Part shown: in pieces, positions 56,922 to 64,000 of the stretch
Numbering within the stretch: the stretch's first letter is position 1
Layout: each line of letters starts with the position of its first letter
The notes under the pieces: generated by a model
Told to the model about the DNA's origin: nothing
Seen by the model: the letters and a program-made list of their open reading frames with translations, nothing else
The model's database searches: none
Program-made: the position numbers and the translations under genes
Source: an uncultured Draconibacterium sp.
GTDB taxonomy: Bacteria; Bacteroidota; Bacteroidia; Bacteroidales; Prolixibacteraceae
DNA: 64,000 nt
Assembly: GCF_963676735.1 (NCBI RefSeq)
Contig: NZ_OY781464.1
Location: forward strand, 839,001-903,000
Direction of reading: 5' to 3'

Positions 56922-58355
56922 ATGATTAAAGCCAACGCCATAAAACTATTCTTAATTGTTTTAAGCTTGTTTTTAACAACATCGGCCTTTGCCCGGAATT
57001 TTTTGAAAACATATCCTGCGCCTGATGGAGCATTGCTTAACGATGTATTTAAAGTACAGGTAAGAATACCAGGTGGAAATTGGCAAGAAATACCAACCTA
57101 CCTAATAAAAGTAGATGAAGTAAGAGGAAGCAAACACCATGTAGAGAACGCTTCAATGAGCTTTTTCGATTTTTCCGGCGAGGTGGAAGTTCAGATTACT
57201 TCTAATAATGGGCCGATTGAATTGGCTAAAGTTCGCCCATTATCCTACGAAATTAAACCTCAGATAAACGAGCGCACGCTTCGCTTTAAACTTTATCAGC
57301 CTCGAAATTTGTCGGTTGAGCTGAACAACGATATTTTTCATAATCTACATCTTTTTGCAAACTCATTGTTGAAAAATGTACCAAACAAAAATAATCCCGA
57401 TGTAATTTGGTTCGGACCCGGCATTCATGAATTTGAAAATGAAAAGTTAGAGGTAGCTTCAGGTAAAACAGTTTACATTGATGGAGGTGCGGTTTTGCGC
57501 GGACAGCTGTTGGTGCACGATGCACAAAATGTAAAAATAATCGGTAATGGTATGGTTGAGCATACCGTAAAAATGGGTGTTCACATTGCCAACTCAAAAA
57601 ATGTGTTGGTGGACGGAATTTTTTGTACCCAATGCGCCATTGGTGGTTCTGATTCTGTTACCATGCGAAATGTAAAAAGTATAAGTTATTACGGCTGGGG
57701 CGATGGCATGAATGTGTTTGCCAGTAACAATGTGCTGTATGATAGGGTTTTCTGTAGAAACTCAGATGACTGCACAACCGTTTATGCCACCAGAAAAGGT
57801 TTTGCCGGTGGCTGTAAAAATATCACTATGCAAAACTCAACGCTTTGGGCCGATGTAGCGCACCCAATAATGATTGGGATTCACGGCAATAGCGAAAATC
57901 CCGATACCATTCAAGATTTAACGTACCGAAACATTGATATTCTGGATCATAAAGAAATGCAAATTGATTATCAGGGGTGTTTGACCATAAATGCCGGAGA
58001 CAACAACCTGGTTAGAAATGTACTTTTTGAAGATATCCGGGTAGAAGATTTTCGCGAAGGCCAGCTCATAAATCTCAGAATATTTTACAACGAAAAGTAT
58101 TGTACTGCACCGGGTTTAGGTATCGAGAATGTTACATTTCGGAATGTTGAATATAATGGGGAAAATGCCAATTTATCAATAATAGCGGGGTATAATAACG
58201 AAAGGAAAATTAAGAACCTGGTTTTTGAGAAGCTAAAAATAAACGGTAGGCTTATTCATGATAAAATGGAAGGAAAGCCGCCATGGTATAAAACTTCCGA
58301 CATGGCCCGTATTTTTGTGGGAGAACACGTGGATGGAATAAAATTCAGTCCATAG
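56922..58355 (+). CDS. Right-handed beta-helix glycoside hydrolase-like protein (GH28/GH49-like)
   Basis: This 477-residue secreted protein has a signal peptide (about 1-24). An N-terminal beta-sandwich (about 25-130) precedes a parallel beta-helix (about 145-450) with repeated N-V-x-I/V turns. Conserved-looking active-site candidates are CRNSDDCTTVYATRK and AHPIMIGIHGNSEN, reminiscent of the DD and GHG motifs of GH28. The beta-sandwich plus helix layout is closer to GH49. The clear substrate is unknown; uronic or other acidic backbones are likely from context. The exact family must come from a profile search. Confidence 0.65.
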   Translation: MIKANAIKLFLIVLSLFLTTSAFARNFLKTYPAPDGALLNDVFKVQVRIPGGNWQEIPTYLIKVDEVRGSKHHVENASMSFFDFSGEVEVQITSNNGPIELAKVRPLSYEIKPQINERTLRFKLYQPRNLSVELNNDIFHNLHLFANSLLKNVPNKNNPDVIWFGPGIHEFENEKLEVASGKTVYIDGGAVLRGQLLVHDAQNVKIIGNGMVEHTVKMGVHIANSKNVLVDGIFCTQCAIGGSDSVTMRNVKSISYYGWGDGMNVFASNNVLYDRVFCRNSDDCTTVYATRKGFAGGCKNITMQNSTLWADVAHPIMIGIHGNSENPDTIQDLTYRNIDILDHKEMQIDYQGCLTINAGDNNLVRNVLFEDIRVEDFREGQLINLRIFYNEKYCTAPGLGIENVTFRNVEYNGENANLSIIAGYNNERKIKNLVFEKLKINGRLIHDKMEGKPPWYKTSDMARIFVGEHVDGIKFSP

Positions 58356-58388
58356 AAGAGAGACATACTAATTAAACTGTAGAATTTT

Positions 58389-60056
58389 ATGCGCAATAAA
58401 GTAATCCTGGTTATTTCGTTTGTCAGCCTGTTCGTTTCTTGTAAAGTTGCAACGGAACAAGATAAAAACAAGGACCTTTCCAGCACTCATTCTGGCTACG
58501 TATCATCCGTTTACATATCAGATAACGGCGATGGAACGTATACCAATCCTATTCTACAGGCCGATTATTCCGATCCGGATGTGGTTCGGGTAGGTGACGA
58601 TTTCTATATGACCGTTTCCAGTTTTAACAGTTCACCCGGTTTACCCATTCTACATTCAAAAGATTTGGTAAACTGGCAGATTGTTAACTATGCATTGCCG
58701 GTTTTACCTGAAAAAATTTTCGACGCTCCTCAATACAGCAAAGGAGTTTGGGCTCCTTGTATTCGATACCACAATAACGAATTTTATATTTTTTGGGGAG
58801 ATCCTGATTTTGGAATTTACATGGTGAAGACCTCCAATCCCCTTTCGGAGTGGGAAAAGCCTGTTCTGCTTAAAGAGGGCAAAGGAATGATCGATCCAAG
58901 CCCACTTTGGGACGATGATGGAAATGCCTATTTAGTTTCGGCCTGGGCCGGATCAAGAGCCGGTGTAAACAGCCTACTTACAGTTTGGCGAATGGCACCC
59001 GATGGAACAGAAATTTTAGATAATGGGTTTAACATCTACTCTGGACACGACTATAACCACACCATCGAGGGGCCTAAATTCTACAAAATGAAAGGATACT
59101 ATTTTATCCTTGCACCGGCAGGTGGAGTAGAACAAGGATGGCAACTGGCTTTACGTTCAAAAAATGTTTTTGGTCCTTATGAAGTAAAAACTGTAATGGC
59201 ACAGGGAACAACAGATATTAATGGACCGCATCAGGGCGGTTATGTTGAAACTCAAACGGGCGAGCCTTGGTTTGTTCATTTTCAGGATAATGGGGTATAT
59301 GGCCGTATTCTGCATCTTAATCCGATAAGCTGGAAAGATAACTGGCCGGTAATTGGAACAGATGACGATGGCGATGGCTGTGGCGAACCTGTTCGAACCA
59401 ATCGGAAACCTGATGTGGGAAAAAGTTGGCCCCTTGTTCACCCAGCAGAGTCAGACGAATTTAATGCTGCAAAACCCGGCATGCAATGGAGTTGGAATGC
59501 TAACGAAAAAGTAAGCTGGAGTGTGAATATGCCCGATACTGGTGTTCTTCGGTTGTTAGCAGTGCCAAAACCAGATGCGAAAGTTTCGCTTTGGAATGTT
59601 CCCAATATCCTGTCGCAACGTTTACCAGCCGAAAATTTTACTGCAACAACAAAAGTGAGCCTGAATATTGAATGGGATGTATGGCAGGGTAAACAGGCCG
59701 GATTAATTATGTTCGGGAATGATTACTCTTATCTGGCTATTCGTAAAGATGCAGAAGGATTTTACCTGGAACAAATACAAAATATTGGCGCCAACAAGGA
59801 AGGTTTGGAACAAAGTGTTGAAAAGAAACGAATTAAAACCAATACTGCATTTTTACGTCTAGTAGTTGAAGGACCCGAAGCCAAATGCAGTTATAGTTAC
59901 AGCGAAGATGGAGAACAGTTTTTTCCTATTGGTAAAGAATTTAAGGCTACACGTGTATTGTGGAGTAGCGCGAAAATTGGTATTTTTTGCACTTCCGAGC
60001 CCGGGCACCGTATTGGAGGATATACCGATTTTGATTGGTTTAGAATAAGTAAATAA
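58389..60056 (+). CDS. GH43 family glycosidase (arabinofuranosidase/xylosidase type), lipoprotein
   Basis: This 555-residue lipoprotein (lipobox FVSC) carries a five-bladed beta-propeller with the three GH43 acidic residues: Asp62 in DYSDPDVVR, Asp169 in MIDPSPLWDDDG and Glu227 in TIEGPKFYK. A C-terminal concanavalin-like beta-sandwich (about 345-555) is typical of the GH43_12-type enzymes. It would remove arabinofuranosyl or xylosyl side groups at the cell surface or in the periplasm. It is in operon with GH127, 13 bases downstream. Confidence 0.92.
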   Translation: MRNKVILVISFVSLFVSCKVATEQDKNKDLSSTHSGYVSSVYISDNGDGTYTNPILQADYSDPDVVRVGDDFYMTVSSFNSSPGLPILHSKDLVNWQIVNYALPVLPEKIFDAPQYSKGVWAPCIRYHNNEFYIFWGDPDFGIYMVKTSNPLSEWEKPVLLKEGKGMIDPSPLWDDDGNAYLVSAWAGSRAGVNSLLTVWRMAPDGTEILDNGFNIYSGHDYNHTIEGPKFYKMKGYYFILAPAGGVEQGWQLALRSKNVFGPYEVKTVMAQGTTDINGPHQGGYVETQTGEPWFVHFQDNGVYGRILHLNPISWKDNWPVIGTDDDGDGCGEPVRTNRKPDVGKSWPLVHPAESDEFNAAKPGMQWSWNANEKVSWSVNMPDTGVLRLLAVPKPDAKVSLWNVPNILSQRLPAENFTATTKVSLNIEWDVWQGKQAGLIMFGNDYSYLAIRKDAEGFYLEQIQNIGANKEGLEQSVEKKRIKTNTAFLRLVVEGPEAKCSYSYSEDGEQFFPIGKEFKATRVLWSSAKIGIFCTSEPGHRIGGYTDFDWFRISK

Positions 60057-60069
60057 AAAAAATATAACG

Positions 60070-62016
60070 ATGATTAAATTACAAAATATAGTGTTGCTGT
60101 TTGTATTCTTCTGCAGTGCAGAAATGCTTACAGCTCAATCACATTATCCCGGTCAACATGCCGATAAACTTACAATTAAAGAAACCGCACCTATTAAAGC
60201 TTATGCTTTTGATATGGCAGATGTAAAACTTACCGACTCGCGTTTTACCGAGAATATGGAACGTGAAAGTGCATGGATAATGTCATTAGGCGTTGATCGT
60301 TTGCTACATAGTTTTAGAACCAATGCCGGAGTATATGCCGGACTGGAAGGCGGTTATGATTCAGTAGAAAAATTAGCAGGTTGGGAGTCGCTCGATTGCG
60401 AACTGCGCGGACATACCACGGGGCACATTCTCTCTGGACTTGCAATGTTGTACGCTAGCACCGGTTACGAAAAATATAAACTTAAAGCAGACAGCCTGGT
60501 AGAAGGTTTAGCAGAAGTACAGGCAGCATTAGGAGATGAAGGATATTTAAGTGCTTATCCTGAAAACCTGATTAACCGGAACATCGCAGGTCAGCGGGTT
60601 TGGGCGCCCTGGTACACCTTGCATAAAATCTATTCCGGTTTGATAGACCAATATTTGTATTGCGACAATGAACAAGCGCTGGATATAGTTAAAAAAATGG
60701 GAAACTGGGCATACCATAAACTGCAAGCTGTTAGTCCGGAACAACGAAAAGTGATGATTCGCAATGAATTTGGCGGGGTGAATGATTCGTTTTACACGCT
60801 TTACCAAATTACGGGCGATGAAAAATACAAATGGTTGGGCGAATTCTTTTATCACGAGGATGTGCTAGATCCTCTAAAATCAGGAGAAGACAACCTGGAG
60901 AAAAAGCACGCCAATACCTTTATACCAAAACTCATTGGTGTTGTTCGCGCTTACGAGTTTGGAGAGTCGGAAACATACAGAGATATTGCTGATTTCTTTT
61001 GGCATACGGTGGTTGATCACCACACGTTCTGCACGGGCAGCAACAGCCACAAAGAGAAGTTCTTTAAACCCAATCACCAGTCGCATTACCTTACGGGTTA
61101 TACCGGCGAGTCGTGCAATGTGTACAACATGTTGAAGTTAACACGCCATTTATTCTGCCTCGAAACCGATCCGAAACTGGCTGATTATTACGAAACAGCT
61201 TTGTACAATCATATTTTAGGGCAGCAAGATCCCGAGTCGGGCATGATATCTTATTTTTTACCAATGCTCCCGGGGGCACATAAAGTTTACAGTACAGCCG
61301 ATAGCTCGTTTTGGTGCTGTGTGGGTACCGGTTTCGAAAACCAGGCAAAATATGGCGAAGCCATTTATTACCACAATAACGATGAGCTGTTTGTAAACCT
61401 TTTTATTCCTTCCGAATTAAATTGGGAAGAACAGGGCGTTCAAATTAGCCAACAAAGCCACTTTCCCAAGGAAGGAAAAACTATCCTTACAGTTAAAACT
61501 GAAGAAACAAAAAGGCTAAGTTTTCAAATTCGCTACCCTTCGTGGGCAACTGCCGGAGCCAGAATTAAGGTAAATGGGAAAAAGATTAAAGTAAAACAAG
61601 AGCCCGGAAGTTATATTGCCATTAGCCGCAAATGGAAGAACAACGATAAGGTGGAAATAGAATTTCCGATGGAGTTAAAATTGAACCCATCTGATAATCC
61701 CGACATCGTATCGATAAGTTATGGACCTTTGGTTTTGGCAGCCCAAATGGGAACCGAAGGCATGAAAAAACCTGCACCCTTTTCTAATCCCGATCTTCAT
61801 AACGATTATTATACTTTTGATTATAATGTTCCTGAAAATGTTTTGAATGAGTTGGATATAAAAGGTGTTTCGCTACAAGAATGGCTAAAGCCCGTTGAAG
61901 GGAAACCGCTTACTTTTAAAACAGAAAAAGATATTACGGGAACAGATTATACTTTTATTCCGCTTTACGACTTGCATCGTGAGCGCTATATAGTCTATTG
62001 GAAACTGAAAAATTAA
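60070..62016 (+). CDS. GH127 family beta-L-arabinofuranosidase
   Basis: This 648-residue secreted protein has signal peptide MIKLQNIVLLFVFFCSAEMLTAQ. It has the (alpha/alpha)6 barrel of the DUF1680/GH127 family. The active-site pattern of HypBA1 is kept: Glu347-Ser-Cys349 in TGESCNVYNM and Cys416-Cys417 in FWCCVGTGFEN, where the cysteines bind zinc and one is the nucleophile. Further conserved motifs are DCELRGHTTGHILSGLA and HEVWAPWYTLHK-like (WAPWYTLHKIYSGLID). It releases L-arabinofuranose from beta-linked chains, as in plant or microbial arabinosylated glycans. A GH146-type activity remains possible. Confidence 0.92.
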   Translation: MIKLQNIVLLFVFFCSAEMLTAQSHYPGQHADKLTIKETAPIKAYAFDMADVKLTDSRFTENMERESAWIMSLGVDRLLHSFRTNAGVYAGLEGGYDSVEKLAGWESLDCELRGHTTGHILSGLAMLYASTGYEKYKLKADSLVEGLAEVQAALGDEGYLSAYPENLINRNIAGQRVWAPWYTLHKIYSGLIDQYLYCDNEQALDIVKKMGNWAYHKLQAVSPEQRKVMIRNEFGGVNDSFYTLYQITGDEKYKWLGEFFYHEDVLDPLKSGEDNLEKKHANTFIPKLIGVVRAYEFGESETYRDIADFFWHTVVDHHTFCTGSNSHKEKFFKPNHQSHYLTGYTGESCNVYNMLKLTRHLFCLETDPKLADYYETALYNHILGQQDPESGMISYFLPMLPGAHKVYSTADSSFWCCVGTGFENQAKYGEAIYYHNNDELFVNLFIPSELNWEEQGVQISQQSHFPKEGKTILTVKTEETKRLSFQIRYPSWATAGARIKVNGKKIKVKQEPGSYIAISRKWKNNDKVEIEFPMELKLNPSDNPDIVSISYGPLVLAAQMGTEGMKKPAPFSNPDLHNDYYTFDYNVPENVLNELDIKGVSLQEWLKPVEGKPLTFKTEKDITGTDYTFIPLYDLHRERYIVYWKLKN

Positions 62017-62023
62017 TACAGTA

Positions 62024-62248
62024 ATGAACGGCACAAAGAAAAGAACTCACGTTTCGCAAGGGGCAATTATTGATTTATTATTGTTGGTCATCCTTTTTTT
62101 TGTTTTATTGTTTTTTGGCGTATATGCTGCAGAAAATGATGCTGCTTTAGTTAGTTTAATTGTTGGTTTACTTTGTGGCGTTGTTTTAACCCTGATTTAC
62201 TACTTCATTAAAGTGAAAATGTTATTTCAGAAAAAAAGTAAGTTATAA
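62024..62248 (+). CDS. Small two-helix membrane protein in the PUL
   Basis: This 74-residue protein has a basic N-terminus (MNGTKKRTHVSQG) and two hydrophobic helices (about 15-36 and 43-66), with a basic tail KMLFQKKSKL. It starts 7 bases after the GH127 stop, and the next gene starts 4 bases after it, so it is translated within the operon. Such small membrane proteins are not typical PUL parts, and no function is recognised. Confidence 0.6.
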   Translation: MNGTKKRTHVSQGAIIDLLLLVILFFVLLFFGVYAAENDAALVSLIVGLLCGVVLTLIYYFIKVKMLFQKKSKL

Positions 62249-62327
62249 TTAAATGTACCTCATTACTGATTTGCCTCATAAAAAAGAGTATCAGATTGAA
62301 AAAAAGATTATTTCCAGAATAGCGGGA

Positions 62328-63947
62328 ATGAAAATGGTTTTAATTTATACCTTGATGCTTCTGTTTGCTGCTAAAGGATATACCGCAGTTTATCAATGGA
62401 GTGTGCCAATAGAGTCAATTAATTCGGAAGAAACCAATGAACCCCCTGAAGCGTTTTTATGGATTCCTGAAAATTGCGAACAAGTAAAAGCCGTGGTTTT
62501 TAGTCAGCAAAACATGTGCGAGGAAACCATTTTTAACCACCCGAAGTTTCGCAAAGCGATGTGCGAACTTGGGTTCGCAATTGTTTGGATTACCCCCGGA
62601 ATTAATCAAAAGTGGGACGTAAAAACAGGTTGTCAGAAAGCTTTCGATGATGTTATGACCGAGTTAGCTGTGGTAAGCGGCTACACCGAATTAAAACACG
62701 TTCCGCTTGTTCCCATAGGGCATTCAGCAATGGCGACTTTTCCATGGAATTTTGCAGCCTGGAATCCGGATAAAACATTGGCTATTATTTCTTTTAAAGG
62801 AGATGCGCCCCGTACAAACTTATGCGGGTACGGACGGGAAAACCTGGAGTGGGGGCGCACACGCAACATAGATGGAATACCCGGTTTAATGGTAATGGGC
62901 GAATATGAATGGTGGGAAGCACGGCTAAATCCGGCACTGGCATTTCGAATGATGTACCCACAGAGTTGTATTTCATTTCTGTACGACGCTGGGCATGGGC
63001 ATTTTGATGCTTCGAATGAAGTGGTGGATTACTTGTGCTTGTTTCTGCAAAAAGCAGCCAAATATCGTTTGCCGAAAAATCAACCACTAAATGAACCTGC
63101 GTATTTGGTGAAACTTAATCCTGAAGATGGTTGGCTTGCCGAGAGATGGCAAGTGAATAAGAAGAAACGGCAAAAGCCTGCTCGGTTTAATAAATACAAA
63201 GGAAATAAACATGATGCCTTGTGGTATTTCGATGAAGAGACAGCAAAGGCAACAGAAGCACATTACAAAGGCAAAAGAAATAGAAAGATGCAATATGTTG
63301 GGTACGAGTATAATGGTGAGTGGTTACCTTTTAACGGAAAGCACCATGCTCAATATTTAGTGAAAGGCGTTAGTACCGATGATCTTTCATTTCGTTTAAA
63401 AGCCGTATTTGTTGATTCTACCCGAATGGAGAAATCGGGTGTGCAATTGGATGACGCACCTTCAATTACAAAAATATGCGGACCGGTTGAAAAGCTAACC
63501 GACAGCACATTTGCTATTCGTTTTGAACGAACAGGAATGAATAACACAAAACGTTCAGGCGATATTTGGCTGCTGGCCCAACATCCGGGTAACGAGAAAT
63601 ATAAAAGCGCCGTACAACAGTTTAATCTTCAGGTTCCTCTGTGTTTTACAGAGGGGAAAACACAACGTATTAAATTCCATCAAATAGATGACCAGGAGGC
63701 TGGAATTCATTCGCTAAAATTAGAGGCTGAGTCGAGTTCGGGGTTGCCGGTTTATTTTTATGTGAAAGAAGGTCCTGCACAAGTTCAAAACCGGGATTTA
63801 CTATTTACACCGATTCCTCCACGCAGCCAGTATCCGGTAAAAATTACAGTAGTAGCCTGGCAATTGGGAAGCAATGTTGCTCCCTTATTTCAAACGGCAA
63901 AACCGGTTGAGCAAAGTTTATATATTAGGCAAAATATTGAAAATTAG
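62328..63947 (+). CDS. Secreted alpha/beta-hydrolase-like protein (putative carbohydrate esterase)
   Basis: The open frame starts at 62253, but ATG 62328 (MKMVLIYTLMLLFAAKGYTA) gives a good signal peptide with a GGGA-type ribosome site ahead, leaving 539 residues. The N-terminal half has an alpha/beta hydrolase fold with nucleophile-elbow GHSAM (PLVPIGHSAMATFPWNF) and a late His in AGHGHFD. An Asp between them is not assigned. The C-terminal half (about 290-540) is all beta, ending in an Ig-like module (SGLPVYFYVKEGPAQ). Position at the end of a PUL operon suggests deacylation of the glycan, but this is inference. Confidence 0.7.
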   Translation: MKMVLIYTLMLLFAAKGYTAVYQWSVPIESINSEETNEPPEAFLWIPENCEQVKAVVFSQQNMCEETIFNHPKFRKAMCELGFAIVWITPGINQKWDVKTGCQKAFDDVMTELAVVSGYTELKHVPLVPIGHSAMATFPWNFAAWNPDKTLAIISFKGDAPRTNLCGYGRENLEWGRTRNIDGIPGLMVMGEYEWWEARLNPALAFRMMYPQSCISFLYDAGHGHFDASNEVVDYLCLFLQKAAKYRLPKNQPLNEPAYLVKLNPEDGWLAERWQVNKKKRQKPARFNKYKGNKHDALWYFDEETAKATEAHYKGKRNRKMQYVGYEYNGEWLPFNGKHHAQYLVKGVSTDDLSFRLKAVFVDSTRMEKSGVQLDDAPSITKICGPVEKLTDSTFAIRFERTGMNNTKRSGDIWLLAQHPGNEKYKSAVQQFNLQVPLCFTEGKTQRIKFHQIDDQEAGIHSLKLEAESSSGLPVYFYVKEGPAQVQNRDLLFTPIPPRSQYPVKITVVAWQLGSNVAPLFQTAKPVEQSLYIRQNIEN

Positions 63948-64000
63948 ATAATGATGAAACGAGCATGGTAAATTTTTATCACACATGAGAATGACTGTCG
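63948..64000. other. Right end of the window, start of next gene not resolved
   Basis: An ATGATGAAACGAGCATGG stretch is followed in frame by a stop. ATG 63986 opens a frame that runs off the end. Nothing can be called. Confidence 0.3.

Overview
This window is chromosomal DNA from a member of the Bacteroidota, most likely a glycan-degrading Bacteroidales/Marinilabiliales-type organism; the exact family is an inference. The support is seen directly: SusC/SusD pairs, a hybrid two-component system (HTCS), many TonB-dependent receptors with an N-terminal carboxypeptidase-regulatory-like domain, DUF4249 lipoproteins, and promoters of the Bacteroidota form TTTG-N19-TAnnTTTG in front of a tRNA pair and the SRP RNA.

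Layout. Positions 1-3300 hold the 3' part of a TPR/HTH regulator gene, a small secreted protein and an orphan lipoprotein. Positions 3455-12290 carry two adjacent, rearranged copies of a DUF4249 lipoprotein / TonB-dependent receptor / small outer-membrane protein cassette. Positions 12350-15870 are a compact mobilization module (relaxase, MobC-like protein, Toprim primase-like protein, HTH/excisionase-like protein) with a candidate oriT and no visible integrase. It lies 3' of a tRNA-Ser/tRNA-Pro unit (16172-16348).

Positions 16774-41600 are mostly housekeeping: folE, dus, trhO, a TlpA-like thioredoxin, purC, phoH, mazG, a heterodimeric ABC exporter, a MacB-like permease with its ATPase, a GT2 glycosyltransferase, the SRP RNA (ffs), tRNA-Thr, tRNA-Tyr and a hemolysin III protein. 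A subtilase remnant sits at 21048-21248, and two small proteins (49 and 39 residues) are encoded in gaps.

Positions 42739-63947 form a polysaccharide utilization locus (PUL): HTCS sensor/regulator, SusC, SusD, an IPT-domain surface protein, an alginate-lyase-fold lyase, a GH88 unsaturated uronyl hydrolase, a beta-helix GH28/GH49-like protein, a GH43 enzyme, a GH127 beta-L-arabinofuranosidase, a small membrane protein and a secreted alpha/beta hydrolase. Together these fit a uronic-acid-containing glycan decorated with arabinofuranose. The lyase would cut the backbone, GH88 would remove the unsaturated uronic acid, GH43 and GH127 would remove arabinose, and SusCD would import the products. A direct repeat with a 21-bp period upstream of susC is a candidate HTCS operator.

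Sequence quality matters here. At least four, and probably five, genes (2175, 11071, 11578, 32420/31875, 34309) are interrupted by what looks like loss of a single A or T, in homopolymers of two to six bases. In each case restoring one base rebuilds a convincing reading frame. This argues for consensus error rather than many independent pseudogenes, and neighbouring fragments should be read as single genes.
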